A DNA stretch of 56,984 nt. Source: Bacteriovorax sp. Its GTDB lineage: Bacteria > Bdellovibrionota > Bacteriovoracia > Bacteriovoracales > Bacteriovoracaceae. The notes beneath the pieces were generated by a model. That model did not search any database. It was not told where the DNA came from and was given only the letters and a program-made list of their open reading frames with translations. Location: the NCBI GenBank assembly GCA_028710485.1, contig JAQTTZ010000015.1, positions 1 through 56,984 on the forward strand, read 5' to 3'. The first letter of the stretch is position 1. Every line of letters starts with the position of its first letter. A program made the position numbers and the translations under genes. This document shows positions 36,394-45,625 of the stretch, piece after piece.

Positions 36394-37494
36394 TTAGATT
36401 GCATTTCTTAACTCATCCATCAAATCTTTCACCGACAAAATCTTGTTGATTCGATAAGCAGTTTGCCCGACGGTATATAAGTTTTTTTCATTCGGGGCCA
36501 ACTTAATTGATGCTAAAAGACCGTTGCAAATGCAAAATGCTTTGTCATTTTCATCTTTTGCCGAACATGCCCCTTTATTTAATAGATAGCCCTTATCGCA
36601 CTTTGGTGTGCGAGCAAAATTAAGTGCATCTTGATAAAATGGACTTTGTTTCAATACTCTAAAAAGCATCCCGCACGGGGATCCTGGTTTATCGGCAAGT
36701 TCAATATCTGTTTCTTGGCACTCAACTAAAAGTTGCTTGTATTCGCTATTGGCGCCGCTTTCGTTTGTTGCTAAAAACCTCGTTCCCATTTGAACGCCTC
36801 CGCAGCCTAAATCTATATAGTGCAAAATATCTTCGTGGGTATAAACTCCACCGGCCGCAATAACAGGAATATTCAAATTCCATTTCTTGCACACTTCAAT
36901 TACTTCTTTCAATAAATTTTCCAGTTTATTAACGGGGTCAGCTGCCTGCTCTTTCTCGCGCCAAGCAATATGTCCACCGGCAAGAGGTCCTTCAACAACT
37001 AGAGCGTCCGGCAACCTTCCGCTTCTCGACCATCTTTTGAAAATAATTTCTGCTGCTCTCCCTGAGGAGACGATAGGAATCAAGGCAACTTCATCAGCGC
37101 GGGGATGAAGCTTTACTATTTCCGGCAGGGCCATTGGCAAACCTGCTCCGCTAATAATAGCATCTACGCCCCCATCCATTGACCCCAATACAGAATCTTC
37201 ATAAGTATTAATGACGGCCACCATAATATTCATTCCGATCGCGCCACCGTTAGATAAATTTTTTGCATCCATCACATCTTGGGCCGCGGCTTCACGGTGT
37301 TTCATTTTACGTCCGTGCCTTTCTGAAACAATTCTATCAAGTGCAGCTGACGATAAAACACCCATGCCGCCTTCGGCAGCAACTGCTCCGGCCAGAGTAT
37401 AACTTGATAAACCAATTCCCATTCCACCTTGAATAATTGGAACTGTAATTCTTGTTTTTCTAATTACAAGCTCTGGTAATTTGGCCATCAACAT
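36394..37494 (-). CDS. Nitronate monooxygenase-like FMN enzyme (NPD/FabK family)
   Basis: The 366-residue barrel has VPIIQGGMGIGLS at the start, GVDAIISGAGLP, VVEGPLAGGH (catalytic histidine region) and IPVIAAGGVY with CGGVQMGTRF near the phosphate site, as in nitronate monooxygenases and FabK-like enoyl reductases. The C-terminal 70 residues hold a cysteine cluster (PCGML, PKCDK, GACSAK, CICNG) that could bind metal or iron-sulfur. GGAG six bases before the ATG fixes the start. It uses FMN; nitronate oxidation versus another reduction cannot be told. Confidence 0.85.
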   Translation of the reverse strand: MLMAKLPELVIRKTRITVPIIQGGMGIGLSSYTLAGAVAAEGGMGVLSSAALDRIVSERHGRKMKHREAAAQDVMDAKNLSNGGAIGMNIMVAVINTYEDSVLGSMDGGVDAIISGAGLPMALPEIVKLHPRADEVALIPIVSSGRAAEIIFKRWSRSGRLPDALVVEGPLAGGHIAWREKEQAADPVNKLENLLKEVIEVCKKWNLNIPVIAAGGVYTHEDILHYIDLGCGGVQMGTRFLATNESGANSEYKQLLVECQETDIELADKPGSPCGMLFRVLKQSPFYQDALNFARTPKCDKGYLLNKGACSAKDENDKAFCICNGLLASIKLAPNEKNLYTVGQTAYRINKILSVKDLMDELRNAI

Positions 37495-37623
37495 AAATTT
37501 CTCCTAATAATATCTAATAAATATCACAGGGGTCGTTTGGAGTATGTTTTGATTTGTATAAGAATTGTAATAAGTCGCTAAAAAAAAGTGCATTAACTAA
37601 ACTGTTTATGTAGTGTAAATATT

Positions 37624-38319
37624 ATGAAAACTGAACTACAAAGACTTATATCCAAACGTGGAATTGCCAGTCGCAAAGAAGCCTATCAAATGATTCTCGA
37701 TGGCAAAGTATTTGTAAATGGACAAATTTGTCTTGAACCAACTAAAGGTTTTGATCCTAGAGTCGTGATTGAAATTTCAGGCCAGAAAATAATTCAAACC
37801 AAAAAATCTTATCTAGTTTTAAATAAACCCAAAGGGCTTGTTGTTACACGCTCAGATGAAAAAGGACGTCCTACAGTTTACGACTGCCTCAAAAACTGGA
37901 AAGGTCCCTTGCTTCAAGCAGTAGGAAGGCTAGATCTTGCCAGTGAAGGATTATTGCTTTTTACCAACGATCATCAGTGGTCAAATTTATTGATGGATCC
38001 CAAAACACATGTAAAAAAAATATATCATGTACAAGTCTCCCCTATTCCAAGTCTTGAATGTCTCGAAAAATTATCTAATGGAATAATAATCGAAGATAAA
38101 AAAACACTCCCAGCTAAATTTGAGTTAATACGCTCTGGCGAAAAAAACTCGTGGATCAGCGTCGAATTGCATGAAGGTCGCAACCGCCAAATTCGCAAGA
38201 TGTTTGAAAGCGAAAAGATAGAAGTCCTTCGCCTTATCCGGGTTCAAATTGGAAAATTGGAATTAGGTGAACTTCCAAAAGGTGAATGGAGAGAACTGAG
38301 TGAAACCGAAATCCTGTAA
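37624..38319 (+). CDS. RNA pseudouridine synthase (RsuA/RluB family)
   Basis: An N-terminal S4 RNA-binding domain (LQRLISKRGIASRKEA) is followed by the catalytic domain with LNKPKGLVVT, the active-site aspartate in GRLDLASEGLLLFTND, KIYHVQV and ELHEGRNRQIRKMFE. The 231-residue length suits RsuA, RluB, RluE or RluF; the S4 domain excludes RluE-like ones. It converts a uridine in 16S or 23S rRNA to pseudouridine. Which base is modified is not determined. It converges on the next gene two bases away. Confidence 0.9.
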   Translation: MKTELQRLISKRGIASRKEAYQMILDGKVFVNGQICLEPTKGFDPRVVIEISGQKIIQTKKSYLVLNKPKGLVVTRSDEKGRPTVYDCLKNWKGPLLQAVGRLDLASEGLLLFTNDHQWSNLLMDPKTHVKKIYHVQVSPIPSLECLEKLSNGIIIEDKKTLPAKFELIRSGEKNSWISVELHEGRNRQIRKMFESEKIEVLRLIRVQIGKLELGELPKGEWRELSETEIL

Positions 38320-38321
38320 TC

Positions 38322-38861
38322 TCATTTGTGTCTAGTCGGGTGAACTCTCACCCACCATATTTTTATTTCCAATTTCATTTTTTGCATCATATGCCAAAAA
38401 GAAGATTGTCTGACTTTCCACAAAATCCCATCCTTCCATTTCTTCCAGCGAGGATACCAACGAGAAAACCATCGAAACTTCATAAGAGCGGGTCTTGTCA
38501 GTTGAAAAAGCCTCGCACATAGGGCGGTCCCAAATATTTTAGTACTTACGAGCATTATTGAACCAACTACAATATGGCCTTTACCAAAAAGGTAAATTGC
38601 CAAAATCTTGACTGGAAATAGTGCCAGAACCGGAACACCAAAAACAAATAATACACTCAAGGGCGGCAGCATCGTAATTTGCCGTTCAAGTCTCGCCCAC
38701 ATTGGCAGTCTGGCAAAGCGGTCAAATAAAGCGGCTAAAGGTTCCCAGCCCCACTCTTCAAACAAAAGAATTAAGGCCAAGGGATATAGAAAAATAAACC
38801 TCCATTTGCTTTTCTGTTTATCAATTTCGTTTTCCTGGATATCAATATTTCTTTTGTCCAT
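38322..38861 (-). CDS. Conserved membrane protein of unknown function
   Basis: The 179-residue product has a hydrophilic start, two hydrophobic segments around LSVLFVFGVPVLALFPVKIL and a tryptophan/arginine-rich helical C-terminus (WFSRWYPRWKKWKDGILW). I recall similar proteins in many proteobacteria but no function. Its start lies nine bases after the stop of the upstream holin-like gene, so the two are likely translated together. Confidence 0.62.
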   Translation of the reverse strand: MDKRNIDIQENEIDKQKSKWRFIFLYPLALILLFEEWGWEPLAALFDRFARLPMWARLERQITMLPPLSVLFVFGVPVLALFPVKILAIYLFGKGHIVVGSIMLVSTKIFGTALCARLFQLTRPALMKFRWFSRWYPRWKKWKDGILWKVRQSSFWHMMQKMKLEIKIWWVRVHPTRHK

Positions 38862-38869
38862 ACTTTAAT

Positions 38870-39205
38870 CTAGAAGAAAAGAAAAAGAATAGATTGAACA
38901 ATCGATATAAAAACGGCAGCTATAATAGCAGCAAGCCATGTTTTAATTTCAAAACCTTTCAAAAAGAAAGCTGTCATTTTTAAGATGATCGCATTGACTA
39001 CAAAAGTAAAAAGTCCAAGAGTTAAAATATTAATTGGCAGAGTAAAAAATAATAATATTGGTCGGAAAAATATATTTAAAATGCCTATGAGTACCGAGGC
39101 AATAAGAGCTGAAGAAAATCCTGAAATAATAAACCCTGGTACAAAGTATGAGGTAAGAAGCAAAACGGCAGAAGTTAAAAACCAGATTAGTAACCAATAA
39201 AACAT
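38870..39205 (-). CDS. Four-helix membrane protein, phage_holin_4_2 (PF04020) family
   Basis: The 111-residue protein has four membrane helices and the family pattern GFSSALIASVLIGILNIFFR, then LPINILTLGLFTFVVNAIILK. These proteins are widespread in bacteria with unproven role despite the holin name. GAGG supports the ATG. First gene of a small operon with the next membrane protein. Confidence 0.85.
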   Translation of the reverse strand: MFYWLLIWFLTSAVLLLTSYFVPGFIISGFSSALIASVLIGILNIFFRPILLFFTLPINILTLGLFTFVVNAIILKMTAFFLKGFEIKTWLAAIIAAVFISIVQSILFLFF

Positions 39206-39279
39206 AGAAACCTCTTTGGTAACATACTAGAACTAACTAGAAATAGTTTTAGCACTTCTGAAACTGTAATCCAATCAGT

Positions 39280-39543
39280 TTAGAGCGACTTCTCATCACC
39301 AACATCGGCCCCCGTCACTGAGAACCACTTAGCTTCTAAACCAGACATTATATAAATAATTGGTGCAATACATGCATTGGGATTTTTTATCGACGTTTTG
39401 GCCTCAGATAAACAACTAACTAAGGCGCGGAATTCGGCCTGGTCATTTATTTTGTGATGTCCAGGAGATAATATTGGATCCAACTCATTGGCCAATATTG
39501 GTAAAGAAAACAACAGAACTGCAAAAAATAATAATTTTCTCAT
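39280..39543 (-). CDS. Small secreted protein with two cysteines, unknown
   Basis: The 87-residue product has a signal peptide (MRKLLFFAVLLFSLPILANE, cut near residue 18) and two cysteines (C44, C58) that could form one disulfide. No ribosome site is visible; its start lies 15 bases after the stop of the phosphoribosyltransferase-hydrolase gene, so translation is probably coupled. Unknown family. Confidence 0.5.
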   Translation of the reverse strand: MRKLLFFAVLLFSLPILANELDPILSPGHHKINDQAEFRALVSCLSEAKTSIKNPNACIAPIIYIMSGLEAKWFSVTGADVGDEKSL

Positions 39544-39558
39544 AATTAGTATCGTTGA

Positions 39559-40887
39559 TCAATGATGATGCAATGGCCGATAGGTTTTACTTGGAACATG
39601 ACCATCAAACCACTCAATGGCCAGTTTTGTAACTTCTGCCAATGCACCTGGTTCTTCAAAAAGATGAGTTGCCCCCGGAACAATTGACAGGCGACAATTT
39701 GGCAAGGATTCAGCTGCCAATTTGTTTAACTCAATCACTTCAAAATCTTCCCCCCCCACAATCAACAAGGTGGGAATATAAATAGAGCTAAGAATTTTTT
39801 TATCAACCATATCCGGTCTTCCTCCGCGACTAATAACTGAATAAACAATATTTTCGTCAGTCATTTTGGCCGCTGCCTCTAGTGCTGCCGCAGCACCTGT
39901 ACTTGCTCCAAAAAAAGCGATCGGTGTTCCTTCCAGATAGTATTTACTTTTCATTAACCATCGTGTTGCCATGACAAGTCTTTTGGAAAGAAGTGGAATA
40001 TTAAATCGATTGCTATAAGCGTCTTCATCCATGGTTAATAAATCAAACAACAAAGTTCCATGACCGGCCTTCGTAAGTTCCAATGCCACATTAATATTGC
40101 GAACACTTTTATGAGAGCTGCCACTTCCATGAGCAAAAATAATCCATGACTTTATTTTATCCGTAGTATTAATATCCCCAGTTAAGGATATACTAGAATC
40201 GCGAATGACGACTTCTTCTGAGTTTATATTAGTTTGATGAGCTTGAAGAGATGAAAATTCACTTAAGAGATCAATGACATCTTCTGTTTCTGTCTGAGTA
40301 AAATCTTCATACCATTCACCGATGGAACTTAGTGCTGGCGGCACCATTATCACTTCAATCATATCGACCTGGCTCCCTAGTTGCGTCATTGCTTCTTGCG
40401 AAGAAACAGGAGAGGCTACAATAATTTTTCCAACTTTTTTCTTTTTCAATAAATGAATCACTACTTCCATCGTAGCTCCGGTAGCGATACCGTCATCCAC
40501 CAAAATAATATCTTTACCAAGCAATGGAATGGAAGGATATTCGCGTCTTAAGCTGGCGCTCGATTTTTGCAGTTCTTTTAGGGCATGATCTTTGAAAGGT
40601 TTAAGATCAGATGTCTCGTAGCCTAATCGTTCTATCAAATCTTCATTGTAATAAATCTCATTGTCTTCACTAACTGCTCCCACTGCTAATTCTGGAAATG
40701 AAGGAGCGCCAATTTTTTTCACTAAAATAATATCCAATGGAACTTGTAATTTTTTGGCCACCTCATAACCCACAGGCACACCTCCTCTGGGAAGAGCGAT
40801 GACAATGGTATTACTTTTGTCCAGAGTTAATTGTGAAATTTTATTTGCTAATAGTATTCCTGCGTTTCTTCTATCGTGAAATAACAT
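39559..40887 (-). CDS. Phosphoribosyltransferase - dienelactone-hydrolase-like fusion protein
   Basis: The first half (about 1-215) is a type I phosphoribosyltransferase: ALPRGGVPVGYEVA, ILVKKIGAPSFPE and the PRPP loop IILVDDGIATGATM. The second half (about 225-440) is an alpha/beta hydrolase: IIFAHGSGSSHKS, the nucleophile elbow FFGASTGAAA, GGEDFEV with the acid and PGATHLFEEPG with the histidine. The ATG at 40887 is chosen because the frame's earlier ATG overlaps its GGAGG ribosome site. Substrates are unknown. A 20-bp palindrome lies just upstream. Confidence 0.85.
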   Translation of the reverse strand: MLFHDRRNAGILLANKISQLTLDKSNTIVIALPRGGVPVGYEVAKKLQVPLDIILVKKIGAPSFPELAVGAVSEDNEIYYNEDLIERLGYETSDLKPFKDHALKELQKSSASLRREYPSIPLLGKDIILVDDGIATGATMEVVIHLLKKKKVGKIIVASPVSSQEAMTQLGSQVDMIEVIMVPPALSSIGEWYEDFTQTETEDVIDLLSEFSSLQAHQTNINSEEVVIRDSSISLTGDINTTDKIKSWIIFAHGSGSSHKSVRNINVALELTKAGHGTLLFDLLTMDEDAYSNRFNIPLLSKRLVMATRWLMKSKYYLEGTPIAFFGASTGAAAALEAAAKMTDENIVYSVISRGGRPDMVDKKILSSIYIPTLLIVGGEDFEVIELNKLAAESLPNCRLSIVPGATHLFEEPGALAEVTKLAIEWFDGHVPSKTYRPLHHH

Positions 40888-40900
40888 AGCACCTCCCATG

Positions 40901-40920
40901 ATTTATTCTTACGAATAAAT
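40901..40920. promoter_or_regulatory. 20-bp palindrome upstream of the fused enzyme
   Basis: ATTTATTC-TTAC-GAATAAAT has perfect 8-bp arms and lies 14 bases upstream of the ATG at 40887, inside the probable leader. It may be an operator or an RNA hairpin. Confidence 0.45.
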
Positions 40921-41066
40921 TGTTTTGATAAGACAATTATCCCCATCGATCTGTCAACTAAGCTCAAAAAAGAGCAACTTCATATGAAGAGCAAACTTAA
41001 TGCCATAAAGTTTTAATAAACTCATAGTAAAAAGATTCATAATAAAAAGATTCAATAACTTTTTAA

Positions 41067-42281
41067 TTACTGCCTATAAGTTTCTAAAAAATTTCCAAAT
41101 TGTCCCAATGCGAATTTAATATCTTCTTTGTGAGGAAGGAAAACAATTCTGACGTGATCTGGTTCAGGCCAATTGAAGGCCGTTCCATGCACTAATAAAA
41201 CTTTTTTATCTTGTAATAAATCTAAGACAAGTTGTTCATCATTTTTTAAATTAAAACGTTTGGAATCTAGTTTCGCGAAGGTATAGAGTGATCCTTTGGG
41301 GGGAACAACACTAACCCCTGGAATACTATTCAATAGTTCACAACACAGATTGCGTTGATTGGTTAAACGTCCATCTGCTGCGACTAGTTCGTTGATACTC
41401 TGGTATCCACCAAGAGCAGTTTGAATGGCATATTGACAGGGAACATTGGCACACAGTCTCATTGAAGATAAAATATCTAATCCTTCGATATAATTTTGCG
41501 ATGATTTTAAATTGCCCGACAACATCATCCAACCAATTCGAAATCCAGCGGCACGATATACCTTAGATAGACCACCAAAAGTCACATTTAAAATATCATT
41601 CGACAAAGATGCCGCCGGAATATGAACGGCTCCATCATATAAAATCTTATCATAAATTTCATCGGAAAAAAGCAGGAGGTTGTGCAATCTACAAAGTTCA
41701 ATCACTTCGAGTAGAAGATCTTTTGAATAAACAGCACCCGTTGGATTATTAGGATTGATTAAAACGATGGCACGAGTGCATTTGCTAATTTTCTTTTTAA
41801 TATCATCTATATCTGGAAACCAATTCGCTTCTTCATCACATCGATAATGAACGGCCTTGCCACTTGATAAATTAACAGCGGCAGTCCAAAGAGGATAATC
41901 GGGAGAAGGTATAAGAACTTCATCATCAGTATTGAGAAGTGCTTGCATCGCCATCACAATAAGCTCAGAAACGCCATTGCCAATATATATATTCTCAACA
42001 TCTACTCCCCTGACTCCATTATTTTGATAGTCGAGAACGATTGCTTTCCGAGCTGAATAGATACCTTTAGATTCACAATACCCTTGGGCCTTTGGAAGAT
42101 TTAAAATAATGTCTCGAACAATTTCTTCAGGAACATTAAATCCAAATGCTCCAGGATTACCAATATTGAGTTTTAAAATTTGATGACCTTCTTCTTCTAA
42201 TCGGCGTGCTTCTCGGTGAACAGCTCCGCGAATATCGTAACAAACGGAATTTAATTTGTTTGATTTCAATATTTCTTTCAT
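41067..42281 (-). CDS. alaA: Alanine transaminase AlaA (glutamate-pyruvate aminotransferase)
   Basis: The 404-residue protein follows E. coli AlaA (405 residues) along its length: LKLNIGNPGAFGFNVPEEIV, AQGYCESKGIYSARKAI, YIGNGVSELIVMAMQALLN, PSPDYPLWTAAV, INPNNPTGAVYSKDLL, DEIYDKILYDG, and the PLP lysine in GLSKVYRAAGFRIGWM. SSMRLCANVPCQ and AFNWPEPDHVRIVFLP follow. It makes alanine from pyruvate and glutamate using pyridoxal phosphate. High similarity over the whole chain makes this one of the surest calls in the window. Monocistronic. Confidence 0.94.
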   Translation of the reverse strand: MKEILKSNKLNSVCYDIRGAVHREARRLEEEGHQILKLNIGNPGAFGFNVPEEIVRDIILNLPKAQGYCESKGIYSARKAIVLDYQNNGVRGVDVENIYIGNGVSELIVMAMQALLNTDDEVLIPSPDYPLWTAAVNLSSGKAVHYRCDEEANWFPDIDDIKKKISKCTRAIVLINPNNPTGAVYSKDLLLEVIELCRLHNLLLFSDEIYDKILYDGAVHIPAASLSNDILNVTFGGLSKVYRAAGFRIGWMMLSGNLKSSQNYIEGLDILSSMRLCANVPCQYAIQTALGGYQSINELVAADGRLTNQRNLCCELLNSIPGVSVVPPKGSLYTFAKLDSKRFNLKNDEQLVLDLLQDKKVLLVHGTAFNWPEPDHVRIVFLPHKEDIKFALGQFGNFLETYRQ

Positions 42282-42457
42282 TGTTGTCCCATTGGAAATT
42301 ATTTAAAGAAACGAGGCAGTGAATGTATCTGCATCCTGGATTGTGAATACACTTGCCCTCATCCTCTGCAAATAATTAAAAATCTATATGTCTCATAATT
42401 ATCTTTTACGGCATGGGCCTTGCTAATTCTTTTGCAAGACTAAAAAAAGGATCAGAC

Positions 42458-43840
42458 ATGAAACCACATTTTATTATTCCATCTCAAGGCCATATTAGTT
42501 TAAATGAATACCGCCAGGTCAAAGGTAATAGTTTAAAATTGGCCAGGACGATAAACCCAAAAGAGATCATTGCTGAGCTAAAAGCTTCGGGATTAAGAGG
42601 AAGAGGTGGTGCAGGTTTTCCAACTGGAGTGAAGTGGGAAACTCTATATGTTGATAAAAGCGAACAAAAATATGTTGTTGTAAATGCAGCGGAGGGAGAG
42701 CCGGGAACCTTTAAGGACAGATTTATTCTGAGAAAAAATCCGTACGCACTTATAGAAGGAGCTCTTATCGCGGCCCATGTTCTTAATACGACAGAAATAT
42801 ATATTGCGATTAAGAATTCCTTTAATCAAGAAAGAGTGAGATTAGAAGACGCGTTGAGAGAATTTAAAGAACAAAATGAATTACAAAATGAATTACAAGG
42901 TGAATTACAAGACATCCATATCCATATAGTTGCGGGCCCTGAAGATTATCTTTTTGGAGAAGAAAAAGCACTTTTGAATGTTATAGAAGGTATTGGTCCA
43001 CTCCCTAGAGAAGCCCACTATCCCCCGTATGAAATTGGTCTTTTTGCAACCCCCAATTCACGCAATCCTGCTTTGGTAAGTAATGTTGAAACCTATGCCC
43101 GCGTTCCAGATATTATTCTTAAAGGTGCTGAAAGTTTTAGAACTCTGGGTACAGTAGAAACACCTGGAGCAATCATCTGTACTTTATTTGGTGATATCAA
43201 GAGACCTGGTGTTTATGAAATTCAACCTGGTCTGACAATTCGAGAATTGATTGATCTCTATGGACTGGGCCCCAAAGAATTTAATGTTAAGGCAATACTA
43301 ACTGGTGTTTCAAATAGAGTCTTAACTAGTCTTAATTTAGATACGAAGATTGGCTTTTCCTCCCTAGCGGAAGTTGGTGGAGGTCTGGGATCAGCAGGCT
43401 TCATGATTTATGATGAATCTCGAAGTATTCCGCGTCTCACCCAGGTCATTGCAAAATTTCTTTATAGAGAATCTTGCAATCAATGTACTGCTTGCAAAAC
43501 AGGTTTAGGTATCGCGTCTAGCGCCCTTGATAATCTTCTGGCCAATAACACCGATAAATTGCTCATTGAAAAAATCATTCTGGGGGTCAAGAGTGCACCT
43601 CAGTCGAATAGATGTTTTTTGCCTGTACAAGGAAGTATTCTGATACCAAGTCTGATAAATAGTTTTAAAGAGGAATTTTCTAAAACATTTCAGAATGAAA
43701 TCCTCCAGTCTGAATATGAGCTTCTTCCAAGGATGATTGATTTTATCGAAGACGAAAACAAATTTATACTCAAGCAGGCTGAATTTAAAAACGAACCTAC
43801 AATAGAAGATTGGAAAACTAGCGAAAGAATTATTTCCTAA
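42458..43840 (+). CDS. NuoF-like NADH-binding flavoprotein, orphan
   Basis: The 460-residue protein has the NuoF features: GLRGRGGAGFPTGVKW (FMN/NADH site), VVNAAEGEPGTFKDR, an SLBB-type region, and the [4Fe-4S] site ESCNQCTACKTG with a fourth cysteine in SNRCFLPVQG. NuoF feeds NADH electrons into complex I; relatives serve NAD-linked hydrogenases and formate dehydrogenases. No nuoE or nuoG is next to it, so partner and role are open. AAGGA eight bases before ATG 42458 sets the start. Near residues 140-155 a GAATTACAA unit is repeated three times, inserting NELQNELQGELQ, a small species-specific expansion. Confidence 0.85.
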   Translation: MKPHFIIPSQGHISLNEYRQVKGNSLKLARTINPKEIIAELKASGLRGRGGAGFPTGVKWETLYVDKSEQKYVVVNAAEGEPGTFKDRFILRKNPYALIEGALIAAHVLNTTEIYIAIKNSFNQERVRLEDALREFKEQNELQNELQGELQDIHIHIVAGPEDYLFGEEKALLNVIEGIGPLPREAHYPPYEIGLFATPNSRNPALVSNVETYARVPDIILKGAESFRTLGTVETPGAIICTLFGDIKRPGVYEIQPGLTIRELIDLYGLGPKEFNVKAILTGVSNRVLTSLNLDTKIGFSSLAEVGGGLGSAGFMIYDESRSIPRLTQVIAKFLYRESCNQCTACKTGLGIASSALDNLLANNTDKLLIEKIILGVKSAPQSNRCFLPVQGSILIPSLINSFKEEFSKTFQNEILQSEYELLPRMIDFIEDENKFILKQAEFKNEPTIEDWKTSERIIS

Positions 43841-43843
43841 ACA

Positions 43844-44554
43844 TTAATTCTCTTTAAAACTTTTCCAAAATGTCTCAATATCTTTATCCATTTGTTTATC
43901 GCAACTGTTTTTACAAGCTTGAACAAGATAGGTTTCATAAGCAGAATTGGTTTTTCTCGTTGACATGACTTTTAGAACTTGCCCGTGCTTGAGTAAAACT
44001 TCATCTTCATTCTGATCAATTAAAATTCCTTTTTGATCAGGCAGATTCTGATAAAGAACAAAAATCGCTTTTTTTGATACTGAGGATTCGCCATTTATTT
44101 CAGTAGCAAAATAATTAGCGATTTTGAAAGAAGTTGAAGTAGACACATACCCTTTATCCACAAACTCTTCACCAATGGTGAAGCTTTTATTATTTCTGTA
44201 TTTTAAATCGACACCTCTAAATAAAATAAGTTCTTGAGGAATGGAAGGTATTTTGGTGAAAATTTTATCAATATTTGCGACAATGATTTTTGCTTTCTCG
44301 GGACTTGTACCAGTCCATTCGTAAGGGCGAGGAAAAATTCGGAGGTAATTATTGATTTCTTTGTAGAAGTTGTCTTCCTTACTGCTATAAGTTTCTAAAT
44401 CCTGAATTTCATCTTCACCGGAACCAAAATAGGTTTCACTTGGGTAGCCAAGTTGATGAGAGAGGTCATCAAAACGATAGGTCTTGTACTCAAAGGCGTA
44501 GAGATCAAAACTAAGGACGATAAATATAAAGATAATCAATGATTTAAATTTCAT
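43844..44554 (-). CDS. Secreted ADP-ribosyltransferase (R-S-E class, arginine-type)
   Basis: The 236-residue protein has a signal peptide (residues 1-20, cut near LYA). The ADP-ribosyltransferase exoenzyme signature is complete: R113 in LILFRGVD, the STS strand S138-T-S140 in GYVSTSTS, and E183-D-E185 in QNEDEVLLKHGQVLKV. The ExE form is the one used by arginine-modifying toxins; a C3-type asparagine/glutamine enzyme would have QxE. The enzyme would transfer ADP-ribose from NAD+ to a protein target. The C-terminus has two cysteines (C194-like region QACKNSC). No immunity or secretion gene adjoins it. Target and secretion route beyond the Sec signal are unknown. Confidence 0.78.
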   Translation of the reverse strand: MKFKSLIIFIFIVLSFDLYAFEYKTYRFDDLSHQLGYPSETYFGSGEDEIQDLETYSSKEDNFYKEINNYLRIFPRPYEWTGTSPEKAKIIVANIDKIFTKIPSIPQELILFRGVDLKYRNNKSFTIGEEFVDKGYVSTSTSFKIANYFATEINGESSVSKKAIFVLYQNLPDQKGILIDQNEDEVLLKHGQVLKVMSTRKTNSAYETYLVQACKNSCDKQMDKDIETFWKSFKEN

Positions 44555-44806
44555 GGGCCAAGTGTAGCACGGGCCCGATTCCAGATGTATAAGCTAAGAA
44601 AATTTTACGCTATAATTCTTCAAGAAATCCCTATGAAATTATTAATTTTTCCATTTAGGATCAGTCGGTCCAATTAACTCTTCGGATAATTCAATATATC
44701 TCATCATAAAATTTTATTTTTTGTTAACAGTTTTTAGTGCCATCTTTATCCAGATGAATAAAAGCAAGCGAGCTTCTACATGAATTAATGAGGAGAAAAC
44801 TGCGGC

Positions 44807-45625
44807 ATGGATTTTCTTAGGAAAACAATAAATTGGCTGAGGTCGCATCGTTTTATCAGCTTGATTGGAACTCTTCTAATTGTAATTTTAATAATATTTG
44901 TGAGAACTATTATCACTCGATCGGAAGGAACATTGTCCGGGCCTATTCACCGTGGGGCCGCCGTCGATGCCGTTTATGGAATTGGAACAGTGACAGCTTT
45001 GCGAAGTTATGCGTTTCGGCCTGGAGTTACTTCGACCATTTATAATCTTTACGTCAAAGAAGGTGACTTTATTCACAAAGGTGACAAGCTCGCCAATATT
45101 GATCATGTGCTCTATCGCGCTCCGTTTGATGGAGTCGTAAACTATTCTCCTTTTAAAGTGGGAGAAAATGTTTTTAGCCAACTCCCGGTGATAGTTCTTA
45201 CAGATCCAGCTAATCGTTATTTAGTTGTATCACTTGAGCAACAGGGAGCACTTCGAGTTCGAGTTGGACAGAAAGCAAAACTCAGCTTTGACTCCATCCG
45301 AAACCAGAATTTCGACGGCGTGATTCAGTCTGTTTATTGGTATAATAGCAACTTCTTTGCAAGGATTGATGTCTCTTCACTTCCGCCCGAAATCCTGCCC
45401 GATATGACAGCGGATGTTGCTATTATTATCCGAGAGCTAGCAAATGCACTATTGGTTCCGGCCTCTGCAGTTGATAATGATTCAGTTTGGGTAAAGCGCT
45501 CCCACCGAATTCCATCAAGAGTCAGCATTAAGCTCGGTGTAGTCGACGGAACTATGGCCGAAGTGCTTTCGGGTGATCTTAAAGAAGGCGATCAAGTCTT
45601 GATTCGCAGGAAGGTTGGAAAATGA
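44807..45625 (+). CDS. Periplasmic adaptor of a MacAB-type ABC exporter
   Basis: The 272-residue protein has one N-terminal membrane anchor, lipoyl half-motifs around VKEGDFIHKGDKLANID and YRAPFDGVVNYSPFKVGE, and a beta-barrel then a membrane-proximal domain (GQKAKLSFDSI, LPPEILPDMTADV). Lacks a long helical hairpin. It heads an operon: the permease ATG overlaps its stop by four bases, and the ATPase follows. Together they form a MacAB/LolCDE-like exporter of envelope or peptide substrates. GAGGAG ten bases before the ATG. Confidence 0.85.
   Translation: MDFLRKTINWLRSHRFISLIGTLLIVILIIFVRTIITRSEGTLSGPIHRGAAVDAVYGIGTVTALRSYAFRPGVTSTIYNLYVKEGDFIHKGDKLANIDHVLYRAPFDGVVNYSPFKVGENVFSQLPVIVLTDPANRYLVVSLEQQGALRVRVGQKAKLSFDSIRNQNFDGVIQSVYWYNSNFFARIDVSSLPPEILPDMTADVAIIIRELANALLVPASAVDNDSVWVKRSHRIPSRVSIKLGVVDGTMAEVLSGDLKEGDQVLIRRKVGK

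Noticed and set aside
42880-42915. GAATTACAA triple repeat as a regulatory or phase-variation tract
   Set aside because: Units are 12 bases, in frame and coding (NELQ), so no frame switching is expected.
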